A stretch of DNA of 64,000 nucleotides from Trichosphaerium sp. ATCC 40318 (taxonomy: Eukaryota; Discosea; Flabellinia; Trichosidae): contig JALMLS010000052.1 in assembly GCA_038496445.1 (NCBI GenBank), positions 1-64,000 on the forward strand, written 5' to 3'. This document shows positions 16,605 to 28,992 of the stretch, in pieces. Positions within the stretch are counted from its first letter, which is position 1. Every line of letters starts with the position of its first letter. The position numbers were made by a program, and so were the translations under genes. Below the pieces are notes generated by a model. That model worked only from the letters and a program-made list of their open reading frames with translations, searched no databases and was not told where the DNA came from.

Positions 16605-19600
16605 ATGACACAGCCTGCAAAGCAGACTAAGCAAGATAAAAAGCTAGAAAAGCTCCCAGAGTGGCATAAACCGGAAATAACGCCAACTTCGTACAGAACA
16701 GGTACGATTATCTTAATTTTGTGTATTCGCCTTGTATCAAGTATATACGTTCTGTAAATCATAGAAATGACTACTTTAAAATTATTGTGTGTTTATCGTA
16801 CTAAAAGTGAATAGGGCTTGTAATTAACAACTCTCTTACTCTCCAGAAGGACGAATTTATACCTGAGAACGGAAAGCATGTAAACTTCTATATCTGCGGA
16901 CCTACAGTTTACGATTGGTCTCATTTAGGCCATGCGCGGTACGTATATATTTTTTTACACTATTTCTACGCTTTTATACGCGTTCTAAACCTTGCTAGCG
17001 CTTATCTCACGTTTGACATCTTACGTCGTATTATGTCAGATTACTTTGGCTATGAGGTGTTCTGGGTAATGAATATTACAGATATAGACGATAAAATCAT
17101 TCTTCGCGCTCGTCGTAATTACCTTTTCGCAAAATACGTCAAAGAACACCCAAAGCTCGATGATTCAGTAGCTCAAGACTTGAAAGAGGCATGGCAAGTG
17201 TACTTGGACTCAAATGAAAAGGACCGTGCTAAAAAAGAAGTACGTTTTAGTTTAATCCATAATACAGCTTCAATGCTATTGCTACAAGTTAAAAACGCTG
17301 TAAAAACCCGAATTGGTGGAAAACAAAGCGATATTTTTTATTTTCACATGAGATTACTCACGTGAAGTCTTAGACGAACCTACCGCTCGTAAACGAGGGT
17401 AAGATGAAAGGTAACAAGAAAGAGATGAAGGCTGAAATCGAGTTACTTCAAAAACGATTCACTGCTGGTAAAAAGTACTACGATGACATGTTAGCAAGTA
17501 TCGAAGCTGGTACTTTAGATTTAGCCAAGACATTGCAGGTACAACTTTGTTTTGCTCTGTTTTGTAGTTGATCCCAAAACTACGCTTTGTATACATTGCT
17601 TTTCCTTTTATATCCGAAGGCCATTAGTGTCAGCGTAACTGCTATGGTTGGCGCATTTCGTTAGGCGAAATTACACGATGTGTGGGTTCGATTCCCGTCT
17701 GTTGACACTTCATTCGAAGCCTTCTTTTTTTTTTGCTGCAATACTTTAAATTTTTTTTTACATTTGTTGTGCAAGGATTTGACGTTTTTTGTATTTAGGA
17801 GTCCAAAGACCAACTCTCTTTGACGATTGATAAGAAAGAAGGGAAAACATTAGATCCTACACTAGTTAGAAAACTAACAGAGGAACATGCTGCAAAGTGG
17901 GAACTAGAATTCTTAAAGGTAATGAATGCAATCAAATGTTCATAATTTCTATTTTATTTTGTTATGTCTGTTTGTTGACAATCATTTTTTAGGATCTTCA
18001 TCACCTCGGTGTGCGTGAACCTGATGTACTTACACGTGTAAGCGAATATGTACCTGAGATTAAAACAATGACAGCCAAAATCATTGAAAACGGATTTGCG
18101 TGCGTATCTTTTCTCAAACAAACATAAAATGCCTCATTTAAGGTTTTTGAAGAAATGTAAAAATTACAACTTTTCTTTTTCTTACGACTACTATTAGTTA
18201 TGCAGCAAATGGGTCTGTTTATTTCGATACTGAAGCTTTTGATGCACACTCAGATCACGATTACGCGAAATTAGAGCCATGGTCAAGAGGTGATCCTAGC
18301 GCTATGGCAGAGAGTGAGGGTAAACTCGGTTCTACTGCATCTGATAAGAAGAATGATAATGATTTCGCTTTGTGGAAAGCATCAAAACCTGGTGAACCAG
18401 CTTGGGATTGTACGCATGAGTCTTTTGTCCATTATTTTTTTTCCTACGATCAGCGCTTTGTTCAACAGTTTTTGACCTCTTGTAGCTGATGCTTGGGGTC
18501 TTGGTAGGCCAGGATGGCATATTGAATGTTCTGCTATGGCATCTAATGTGATTGGCAAGAGACTTGACGTACACGCCGGTGGCAAGGTAAGACTATTGTT
18601 CGTTGTTTACTTTGTTTAACTTTTTTTTTTAAAGGATTTGAAGTTTCCTCATCATGATAACGAACTTGCCCAATCTGAAGCATTCCACTGCTGCAAACAG
18701 TGGGTAAATTATTTTATCCACGGTGGCCAACTACAAATTGATGGATTAAAGGTATGTGGCACCCATAGGAAGCACTGCTTCGCGTTTTCGTTTTTTTTTT
18801 TTTGAACAAAATTATAAGTTTTCAGCACTTACCTTACGTTGAATGCTTTCATGTCTAACATGTTGTTGCAGATGTCCAAGTCTCTTAAAAATTTTATCAC
18901 AATTCGTGAATGCGTTGGTAAATTTAATGCCGATCAGTTGCGCATGCTATTCTTGATACAATCATGGGATGGTAAGATTGCTTTAAATTGCTTTTTTTTT
19001 TTTTCCCCTCGCTTTTTTTCTAACAACTGTGTTTAGGTACAATGAACTACCAACGTGAAAATACTATGGAAGAACCTGATACTAAATTGGCTACAATCAA
19101 GTCATTTTTGCGCGAAACTGTACCTACAGTAATGAGGTATGTCAATATTTATTTTTTTTGTTCGAAAGTTGACAGCACGTTTGTTTTTTTTGTTCAATTT
19201 ATTTTGTTGCATTTATTCTTCATCCAAATAGTATTCCAGTTTTTGGTTGATATTGTCAATGTTAACCTGTTTATTAACATTAGAGAGCGAAAGGGTAAAT
19301 ACCTTCCTGAGAAATGGACTAAAGAAGCTTTTGATTTACAAAATTTCCTTGTTGAAACAAAAACTAACGTACGAACTGACCTCAATCTAAATACATCACT
19401 GCTTTGATATAAGTCTCTTATTCACAACTAATTACTTAATATCTGGAATATTAATATTAATTTTTAACATAGATTCACGGATTTCTACTCAAGAACTTTG
19501 ATACAAAGAGCACAATTGAGGCATTAATGAAATTGATCAAAAAAGCAAATGTTTATGTTAATACTATGGGTATCAAAGACGCAAAGAGCCTATTGCTTAA

Positions 19601-20700
19601 ACAAGTAGCTGTATATGTAACAAAGATTGTAAAACTCTTTGGACTCTTCCAGGTAACGTGACACAGACCCAGTCTGTTTTGAATTTTTTTTCACTTTTTT
19701 TTGTTTGTTGTTTGTTTCTCATAGCGATTAGGAATCTGCTGAAGATTACAGTATTAATGAAGGCAATAACGATTCAGGAAACAGAGAAGAAACTCTAGCA
19801 CCTGTATTGGATCTAACTACTGCGTACAGAACAGCAGTACGCGATGGCGTCAAGGTACATTTATTAGAAACATCTTTATTTGAACGACAACAGTTTGGTG
19901 ATTTTCTCTTTGTCTCCTTTTTGTTTTCTCTTGTTGTTCTGCCACCTGGTTAATTTTCCCTTAGAACAAAGAACCTCCAACATACTTTTATGAGCTATCG
20001 GATCAACTACGCAAAGACCTTGCTGGCCAAGGTGTTAAAGTTGTTGATGATGATCCAACCAGAAAATGGAACCTAGTAAACAAAGAAGCCCTCTTGCAGT
20101 ACGTCCTCAAAAAACCTTTGTGTACTTATAATGCCACCGTGCACTAATGAAAAACTATAGAGAGCTTGCAGAGCAAGAGAAAGCAAGAGCTGAAGCTGTA
20201 ATGAAGAAAGCTAAAAAGCAATTGGCAAATGCGAAGCGCGAATTGGCAACTTTTGAGAAAAACTCTATTGGCGCTGACGCGTACATTTTGCAAACTTTCC
20301 AAGTTAAAATGGTACGGAAAATCTAGTCAAGAGCTGGGACAAACGAAAATAAAAACTGTCAAGGGTCACTGTTGTGACAAAGAAGAACTACAGCTGATTT
20401 TATTTCTTAAAACTTTCTTGATTTTTTGTTGATTGTTTTTCTTGATTCATCTAGTTGACACGTGTTTTTTAGGTTGATGGTTCACTACCTGAGAAAAAAG
20501 AAGATGGTACAGAGATAAAAAAGAAGAGTGGTAAGAAGATAACTGCATCATACAACAAGCAAAAGAAAGCCAATGAGAAATGTGCTAACAAGCTCAAAGA
20601 AGACCCAAAATTTATTGAAACGCTTAAAGCACGTATTACAGAATTATCTGCTCTTGTTGGTGTTGACGATAGCGACAAGAAAAGTTTAACCAAAAAGTAA
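16605..20700 (+). CDS. CARS: Cytosolic cysteinyl-tRNA synthetase
   Basis: Charges tRNA-Cys with cysteine. ATG 16605, TAA 20698-20700, more than ten introns. The first intron (16702-16814) was placed so that exon 2 gives [20 protein letters not shown], the conserved start of the catalytic domain. [15 protein letters not shown] holds the zinc cysteine and the HIGH-type motif (HLGH). [35 protein letters not shown] and KMSKSLKNF follow in order. The KMSKS exon starts after the intron ending just before 18872. The C-terminal extension is rich in Lys/Glu/Ala (about 20150-20690), typical of the eukaryotic cytosolic form. The intron between about 17540 and 17798 contains a tRNA-Leu-like gene on the same strand. 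The exon between about 17239 and 17372 is less certain. Confidence 0.93.
17629..17707 (+). tRNA. tRNA-Leu(UAG)-like gene inside an intron of CARS
   Basis: A 79-nt cloverleaf can be drawn by hand. Acceptor GTCAGCG (17629-17635) pairs with TGTTGAC (17700-17706, two wobbles), with discriminator A 17707. Anticodon stem ATTTC/GAAAT (17655-17659, 17667-17671) encloses loop GTTAGGC, giving anticodon TAG (Leu). A long variable arm ACA-CGA-TGT marks a class II tRNA, as expected for Leu. The T arm with GGGTTCGATTCCC is a good B box. The D arm is weak: it keeps the GG pair (17646-17647), but only a 3-bp stem shifted by two bases can be formed, and one unpaired base sits between the T and acceptor stems. 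It could therefore be a diverged or pseudo tRNA. It lies wholly within the intron at about 17540-17798. Confidence 0.6.
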
Positions 20701-20906
20701 ATAAACAACGATAATTTTTTCTTTAACACTTCTTGGACACTATATATTCTTTATCATAAAATTCGTTACAACAAGAATTGTCGGCTCCTGACCCCCTTTG
20801 AGTTGTTTTTTTAATCTACACAAATACTAGCCTTTCATGCCGTTTATTAACAGGCGAAGAGTACAAGAGTTCGCCTGAAGTTTGTACATTTTTTGTTTGG
20901 TATCCA

Positions 20907-21349
<443 letters not shown>

Positions 21350-21906
21350 TGTTGATATGTTTGAATAGTAATATAATGTGACGTTCAGTTGCTTAAATTA
21401 GACTGTTGTCTGACTTAACGACAAGAACTGATGTTCAAATCAACGGATTGCTGAATGCATGTTCAGTTTTTCACCAAAAGTGTAACATCGCTGTATTTAG
21501 TGCTAACCAGCCTAACTAGAGAATAGATGTTTCAACATTAAATAACAACATTTGAACGTGATTTCGCGTTTTCAGGTATGCATAGCATCATTACCACTTC
21601 ATAGCACCATTCCCTGTTTAACAGTATGGTTAAGCTATAGGACGCGCTACTTGTAGAGAACCAAATATACATAACAAACTTATCAGAATAAAACACAAGC
21701 ACTATACACAATAAATGGCTTTCGTAGTGAATTGCCTAACCTGTTTGCCAAATCATATAATTTTGGTATGGAGAATTACTCGTACACTGCTAGTAATTTA
21801 GGGCACATCAATTAGCACTAAAAATAAACACAAAGATGCAAAACATGGCTACTTTATTATCAGGAAAAATACACCTGGTTTTTTTTTCCTGTGTTTTTAT
21901 TGTGGC
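21350..21906. other. Upstream region of histone H3
   Basis: Between the H3 start (minus strand) and the 3' end of the F-box/CTD gene. AT-rich with short poly-T and poly-A runs. No exon or RNA gene recognised; it must hold the H3 promoter. Confidence 0.35.
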
Positions 21907-24090
21907 TTAGTATCTTTCTTTTAATTCAAAGATTAAAGCTGTAACTACAAAATCATTCTCGCATGAATTATCGATAAATGCATTACTGTTTAGAAACACA
22001 TAGTCGCCCATTAAAAACCTTTTTTTTACAAAGCAGAACTCGTTGTTAACATCAAATACTCTCCTTGGCATTCGTGTTTTTCTTGTCTTTCTACTTTCCA
22101 AAAATTCCTCTCTCTTTCGCTTACGCATCAAACGCTTGTCAACACCTAATTTCTTTTCTTAGTTCACGTATCACGTGCTACAAAAAGATTTTTACGTACT
22201 TTGTGTAGGGCACGTCAATAGCAGTGCAGGGTTAGGTACTGTAGGTGTAGTCTGCATAGGGCGACGAATGGGTGGAGGTGAGTTGCTTTGCAAAGTTAGA
22301 TTTTATTTTATAGTACTAAAGGTACGCACTCTGGACTAACTGGTGAGTATCGTGGTGATGTTGGTGAATATGTCGGTGACACTGGTGAGTATCGTGGTGA
22401 TGTTGGCGTGTATGACGGTGATGTTGGTGAGTACGATGGCGATGTTGGTGAGTATCGTGGTGATGATGGGGAGTATCCTGGCGATGTTGGCGAGTATGAA
22501 GGCGAGAATTTTGATGTCGGTACACTTTGCGGAGGAGAAGATGTGCGTAGTTGATGTGCTGAGTAAGAAGGGGATGTTGGTGAGTACGATGGCGATGTTG
22601 GTGAGTATCGTGGAGGATTTTGTGAAAACTTTATCCTGTTATTGAAGGTACTAAAGAATCCTTGGCCGCCCCTAAATGAAACAAAAAAAAGTCAGTCTTT
22701 TTCAATGGTTTTTTTTAGTTTTTTCGACGTACGGGTAATAAAAACAAGCAGGCATATAATGAGGTATCGAAGATGATGTATTATAAGCTTCTACTGCTTT
22801 TGCATGCGGAGATGAGTGATACGTTGTTCGTACTATCGTTTTAAAATGTTTTGCCAAATCAGAATTCATTATGCAATCTGCCTTGTGCGTTACTTTCTTC
22901 AAATAAGCTGTTTTTAATACTGGCTTAAGTATATAGTAAATCAATGCATCTACTCCTGTCAAGGTATTTTCCAGATCTTTAAAGTTTGAGTATGGGTGGT
23001 ATGTGCAGTAAGCAACTTTTGTTATTCTGTTTTTTGGAAAAATTTCAAAAGACTCAAGCACTTCTTGTTTATACTTTGTCACTAGTGATTGACGTATACG
23101 TGATTTATCTGATTTAACGCCAAATGCAAGTACGTATTTAGTACCACCAGGCGCTATGTGTGACACTAAACGAAAATAAGTACTTAAAGCACCAAAAGAC
23201 TGTTCGTCAGACTTTTTCTCGTTCGAAAAGGAAAAAAAAATGTAGGTCGTAAAAGTTAAGCACCTGTATGGCTGATGTTTGTTGGTTTCATCCACAAGTT
23301 TACTTTAATTTTGTCAGAAGTTATATAAATTGGGTTGTAATGAATTTCTGCTTTGCATCCTTGAATCTGAACATTTCCACCTGAACAATAAAAAATTATT
23401 TATTTCAGATGGTTTTATTTTGTCGCTACAAAGCACACTATACCTTTGTACTCTGATGGTAAATCTAAGTATATTACTCTATCATATGCTTCCATCATCT
23501 CTTTATCAAGTTCCACATGGTTTCGTACACTTGATTCATAAGATATTAGTGCAAAAGGCTCAACGTCCACGTGATAAAGCGCGAAAACATCATCTAACAT
23601 TTCTTCGGTTGCTTTTTGGAACTTTTCAGCAAATACTGGTCCCATTACTATATGGTCACGACCCAATCTACCCTTCATGTTCTCATACAACTCGTTTGTA
23701 TTATTTTGAAGGTACATCGGTGCACCACAAACATTCAAAGGTACTTCACTCAAAGGCAACTCAATGTCGAATGACTCAAAGGAATAAATATTGAGTTCGC
23801 TCAGGATCCATGGAGTAAAGTCTTTCCAAACTGCTGCGGAAACATAAGGTCTGCTCACACTAACGCCTTTCTACAAGGATGGAAAACATTAAATTGGGTA
23901 GTGTTGTAGAAAAGAAAATCATAAATAAAAGGAAGGCAAGACATACAGTGTACAACTTCGTTGCGCTTGCATAATCACTTAACACGGTATTTGTTAAGCG
24001 AACTGCCAAAAGATCTGTGAGACACAATTCGTCGAATACAGCAACACATATTTCTGGCGGTAAGGTATCAAGTAGCTTTGTTACCGACAT
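21907..24090 (-). CDS. F-box protein with RNA polymerase II CTD-like heptad tail
   Basis: Starts at ATG 24090 with an F-box ([20 protein letters not shown]), then a middle region of about 350 residues that I do not recognise (includes [13 protein letters not shown] and [17 protein letters not shown]). Exons: 24090-23947; 23870 to about 23418; about 23356-23285 (a donor beginning GTAAAC is my best phase match); about 23205-22733; 22671-22330; 22285-22200; 22145-21907. The 22671-22330 exon carries about ten copies of Y-S-P-T-S-P-x (22607-22332) with Ser, Arg, Gly or Thr at position 7, and one degenerate stretch in the middle. The splice into this exon keeps phase. After the heptads come a Pro-rich linker and a basic stretch ([12 protein letters not shown]), ending in LIFELKERY. 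This is not RPB1: no polymerase sequence is present. A substrate adaptor that binds CTD readers or kinases is a hypothesis. Confidence 0.8.
22332..22607 (-). repeat. CTD-like heptad repeat array (YSPTSPx)
   Basis: A 21-nt tandem repeat on the minus strand encodes [35 protein letters not shown] and YSPVSPT units. On the plus strand it appears as GGTGAGTA-rich repeats. A non-heptad interruption of about 20 residues lies near the middle (about 22510-22565). Nearly every unit keeps the Ser2/Ser5 positions. Confidence 0.9.
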
Positions 24091-25328
24091 CCCAGGTTAT
24101 TGACAGGAACAAAGTAAGACAAAAATATGGAAAAAATATTCAAAAAATTAACTTTGTTTGATGTTCAATTGAAAAAAAAAAATGTGGTTTCGACACGTTC
24201 TAACTTAGTGGTCTACTAAAACCACGCGGAAGCTATAACTATCAAGCGAAAATAAGAATACAGCCGCAATTTCTACCAAACGCGCTGCGTGTTTAACTAC
24301 AAGCCTACAATGTGCTTGCTCCACGTACGTACAAAAGATTTACACTGGTTTTGTTGATAAAACACCAAAACAGCCAACAATAACGAGATAGTACCACACA
24401 CTATTGTTTTACGCTATGTACTAATTATTGGCTTGGCGCGCCGTTACAAAAAGTTAATTGAGCCAAAAAAAGTATACGCGCTTCTTTGGCGCATTGTTCA
24501 TCATTTGGAAAACGTGCGAGAATAGTTTCAAAGACATTGAACAAGTTTGTATTGAGCTTCAGTTCATCTGCATTTGAGAATAAAACAACAAATTCTCGAC
24601 TTTAGAAAGTTTGGCAAGGCTAATATTAGTACTCAATTATTACAAAGTCACTATGCCTGAAATTGTTTTTTGAGATGAAAACAACACCTTTTTTAAGTTG
24701 GCTTTCAGTATTTGGTGTTGTTTCGGTGACACTGCAAACCCGGCTAAATTATATGTCTTCAAATAATCACGCAACTTTTTCAGTGCTTACCAAGTTAGTC
24801 CTTTGAGTATATTTTTATTGCTAATCAGGTCAACTCGTTACCATTCTATTATAGGCATTCTCTAGCACTTGTCATAGGGTGTGATATTTATAGCTAAAAT
24901 TAACTTAAATAGTTATTGCGACTGAAAGCGAATAGAGCTACAAAACTAAAAATGGTTGAGAACGTAAATTCACGTGTTGCCTGTAAGTAGCCAAAGATGG
25001 TGTAAACGTTCTATTATTAAATTTACAAGCGTTAGTAAATTTAGAACATTGCCAACAAACTACAATGGTGCAATGGTTTGTGTTTTCCTTGTGACAGGAA
25101 TAGCACCATTTTTTCTCTAACTAGTTGACTAACTTGACTGAAAAGACAATATTAAACTGTTTTTAGCATTTAGTTCGAGTTATTATTACGACATGCTCTT
25201 ATAAAAATTGTCTGAACTAGAAGTAATTCTACTGTTGATATTTTCTTTATTCGTTTTATACCAACTTCTATTTTTGTAATATAAGCGGAGAAATCTTGTT
25301 TTAAACGTCATTTCTACAAGTATACATC
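24091..25328. other. Long intergenic region, divergent promoters
   Basis: About 1.2 kb between two genes that point away from each other. No open frame of useful length on either strand and no RNA gene recognised. Contains many short A/T runs. It presumably holds both promoters. Confidence 0.45.
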
Positions 25329-26265
25329 ATGTTCAAAGCATCTCTGTGTTTCTTAATAATAATAACCTTATGTTCATTGACAGAATCAGTGAGTAAGTAA
25401 CGCTACACAACGAAAACAGTTTACACATTTTGAACTACGAAACTGAAAATCTATTTAGGTGTTGGTGATACGGGAATGTGCACTCTGGTAGTAGCAACCA
25501 ATGGATTTAAAATATTCGACAGGTATTCCTCCGAACCAAACAAGCCAAACTTCGTAGTATCCGATACCGCTTTAGAGTACGATGGTGATCTGGGTCCAGT
25601 TGAATACATTGCCAATATTACTTCAACATTATTTACGTTCAAAGTGGTTGTAGATATAACATCATATACTTTGTTGTCTCCTTATATTTTGACTTGTAAT
25701 TTTGATCAACCGGTTGTATCAGGTAAGCATACACAATCCAAAAAAGTGAACAGATTATTTTTTTTTTGTTTCTCTTCTAACTTCATTGTTTCTAGCCTTT
25801 TCTTTACTCTCCGATTCGATTACGGTTCCTCTAAGTAACATCAGTTTTAACGCAACATCGTTCACGTTAGTTATTGATATTGTATAAATTGTCATACTTA
25901 TTTGTGCTAGATTTGTACATAGCGCTCAAACATTGCCTAGCGGTGAGTATTCTGCAATTTTTAATTTGCTTCTTCCTCCAACAACGCTACCTCCGACAAC
26001 ATTGCCTCCTACGTTAGCTCCAACAACGTTACCTCCAACAACGCTACCTCCTACTACTCTACCTCCGACGACGCTACCTCCTACTACTCTACCTCCAACA
26101 ACAACAGCCCCAACACTACTATCATCAATAGAACCTACATCAGAACCAACAACGCCAGCTTCGGGATCAGCTGTTGACACGCCCACAACAAGCTCCATTG
26201 GTAACAAGCTCAATTTGAGTGTTATATGTTGTCTTGTTCTTATATCACTATGTATGTTATTGTGA
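25329..26265 (+). CDS. Small secreted protein with Thr/Pro stalk and GPI-like tail
   Basis: ATG 25329 opens a signal peptide (MFKASLCFLIIITLCSL). A domain of about 100 residues follows, with GDTGMCTLVVATNGF and a second Cys in LTCNFDQPV. Then come about 15 tandem TLPPT-type units (25975-26110) and a hydrophobic C-terminus without charged residues (LSVICCLVLISLCMLL), typical of a GPI-anchor signal. TGA is at 26263-26265. Introns lie at about 25395-25458, 25721-25795 and, less certainly, about 25875-25910. The stalk sequence is the same style as in the 33816-37010 gene. Likely a cell-surface protein; ligand unknown. Confidence 0.75.
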
Positions 26266-27049
26266 TAGTGAAATACAATGCCTACACTGACACTTGTAAC
26301 TAAGTCAATAAATACAATACATTAATAAAAAGCCTCTGCCAACATCTGCGTCTATGTATTTAAATTAGTATTTACACTTTGAAACAGTTTATGCTGCAGC
26401 AAAAATCGAAAAAAAAAAGTGACAAAGTGACTACAATCACGTTTTTTTGTTCAATGAGCAAAATATCCCTGTATATGCTTTCAATAGAAAGACATTTTTA
26501 TTTCCTCAAGTTTGGAGGATTGCAGCGTCTTTCATTAGGCTTTTTCAAGCTTATATTATGGCTTATACAGCGTGAGCTTTACAATATTAATATTACCTAT
26601 GAACAATGTCCAAACACCTCATTACTACCCAGTTGATGGCGCTCTTTTAATGTATACTTCCAAAGATTTAAACTAGAAATGCATGTGATGTTTTGGTATC
26701 TGCAACAAAGACGTGATAGAGCTTTCCTTGAAGTGACAAGGTGTACGGGTGTGCACTTTTATCATATCATCATCGTCATCGATACCCAAAATGGGCCCAT
26801 AACTATGTTATTCCTACAGTAGAACCACAAAAGATTTACACTACAACAGAAATTCAAAAAAATATCACAACAAATAACTAGTTATATATTAATTACAGGA
26901 CCAATCTTCTTTGGGTTTTGGCTTTGATGTGCTTTTGGGTCAGGTTTTAGGATATTGCCGCAAGCTACATCTATGATCATGACAGAGCAACTTGCACAAA
27001 GGGAGAAAACGCCAACCGTGAAATACAAGCTAGGCACCTAGTACAAGAA
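26266..27049. other. Convergent intergenic region
   Basis: Between two converging 3' ends. An AATAAA-type signal lies near 26308 shortly after the GPI-protein stop. A plus-strand frame at 26379-26636 has no domain or codon pattern that convinces me. Confidence 0.4.
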
Positions 27050-28992
27050 TTAATTTAAATTGTTCTTTGGTTTTTTTTGATCAAGAGTCACTTTTTTTGT
27101 TCTTTTATTATTGCTAACCTTTTCGTCTAAAGCATCTAGGATGATGCCACCAAAACTGGCAACAATTATCTAATTGTATTTGTAAGAAAAAGGTAAAGTA
27201 GGTGAGGAATCTTTACGGGCAAATGTAATATTTTGTAAAACTCACAACAAAAACAATGCGAAAAGTTCATACCTGTGCGAAGTTGATACTTGAGTTTAGT
27301 ATACCGGTGTATGCTCCATACATTTTAGGGCGTGTGAAAGACTTTAAGAGCACAAACATATTGGTATCACGTATGGCAAGCGAAGCCCCAGAAACTACAA
27401 ATACAACGTCAATTAGAAAGAAAAAAAAAGTATAACTTGTGCTCAAACAACGCACCTATTAGTACACAGGATGCCGCATAGGCATTTTGGACGAAACTAA
27501 AGCTTATCATAGATAATATTAAAAGCACTTCTCCAATATAAAAAACCGGCTTTACGCCCTAGAGCAGCGTTAATAACATCAACATAAAGAATTTTTTCAA
27601 AAAAAAATAAGCCGCACCAGTAACGCATTAAGTTTTGGTACAAAGTACGATGTTGCCATAGCAAACAAAGCTTGTAAAGCTAATCCTACGAAGGATAGGA
27701 AAAGCGGACCAATCTTCCGGTCTCCCCACCAAGTAGTCCAAAAAATAGCTTGTGTAAGCAATGCTAACCATCCAACAGTACTAATTGTAACCAAAATCAA
27801 AAGCGGCCAAGAAAACTTACAAGAGCATCCTAAATTCAGTCAGGTGTTTACCTCAAGAAAACGCAGGTTAAAAACATCAGCTAGTGGTAATAAACAGCTA
27901 GCACGAAAGAAAAACGCAAAAGTTTGTCATCGTCCATGTTACGTACGTTTTCTTGATTTTTTCTTCGTTTTATCTTGTGTCAACCCTGGTTTAACCAAAG
28001 GATCCTCCTTGATAAGAACAAGTTGGATCACTATAGATACCCACAAATTAACGTAGGCCACACAGAATAGCACCCTACAACTTGATAGGATCTGGGAGTA
28101 CTACGCACTTTACAAACACGTGCCTTAAATGTGGTTCAATACCCAAAAACTCAAATCCTTTTCCAAGTGGCAAAGCACCAATAGAAAACGCCAAAACGCC
28201 TCCTATTTGCCCCAAAAGGGCAAAAAAAGCGTTTGCACTTGGTATTTGTGATGATGGGGTTAAGTCTAGTAATAGAGCGCGTCCAGGGGTGAGTATTGAT
28301 GTTGTACAGCCGTCTGCGATGATGAAACTTATGAATAAAAGTACTATCCTCAAAACTTTCGCTTTTTGTTCGTTGTTAGGGAACACAGCAGCAGAAAAGT
28401 TAGGAAGGGTTACGATAGTGATACCACCGATAGTAGTACATACTGCTAGTATTACTATGAAAATTCTCCGTCGCCCTAAAGCTGAGTAAGAGGTAATGGA
28501 AAAAAATGCGGAAAAACGGAAAGAGAATTTCAATATTAGGCTTTACCGTATCTAAATGTACAGCTGTCGCTTATTTTACCAATGATATTGGCTACAATGA
28601 AGGAAAGAACAGGAGATCCTAACCATATCTGGGGTAGGCGAAAAATAAGATAACGCGGGAGGTAAAAGTCGTACCATTGATGAGAATTTAACAGGTACAC
28701 CAAGCTCTAGATAATTTGATTAGAAAAAAGCTGAATGTGTAAAAAACGGTAACTACAAAGTTTCCAACGTGTTATTTTATGTCCAAACAACACAGTGCGT
28801 TGTGAGGAATAAAAGAAATAAAATTCTGCAAGAAAAAAGATTATGAGTAAGGAAAAGCTACTTACTCTGTGCGTATGGTATAATTGAGGCGTCTTCTACC
28901 CGCCACAGGAAGTTTACACAATAATAGCTCAAACCAAGTGCGATAAGAGTCCACAAAGAAAGCTTTGGTTTTTCATTAGTTAATCCTTTCAT
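27050..28992 (-). CDS. MFS transporter, SLC45/sucrose-transporter type
   Basis: Multi-pass membrane carrier. ATG 28992 gives MKGLTNEKPKLSLWTLIALG; TAA is at 27052-27050. Recognisable pieces in order are: SLWTLIALGLSYYCVNFLWRVEDASIIPY; WLGSPVLSFIVANIIGKISDSC, matching the 'P.IG..SD' loop of the GPH/sucrose family; a loop RRRIFIVIL; GRALLLDLTPSSQIPSANAFFALLGQIGGVLAFSIGALPLG; TVGWLALLTQAIFWTTWWGD; and FVLLKSFTRPKMYGAYTGILNSSINFAQ. A Lys-rich cytosolic tail ends the protein. There are several short introns. A proton-coupled sugar symporter is the likely role. Substrate and exact exon edges in the middle (27800-28080) are uncertain. Confidence 0.75.

Noticed and set aside
22343-22645. Plus-strand frame rich in Val/Met/Ser over the heptad array
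   Set aside because: It is the antisense shadow of the YSPTSPx repeat; the minus-strand reading is the meaningful one.
23330-23794. Plus-strand 154-codon frame
   Set aside because: It lies antisense to coding exons of the F-box/CTD gene and shows no motif.
21907-24090. RPB1 (largest subunit of RNA polymerase II)
   Set aside because: The heptads look like its CTD, but the upstream exons encode an F-box and no polymerase motif is present within reach.
26379-26636. Plus-strand frame in the convergent intergenic region
   Set aside because: Lys/Phe/Leu-rich, no family, no plausible promoter or intron structure.
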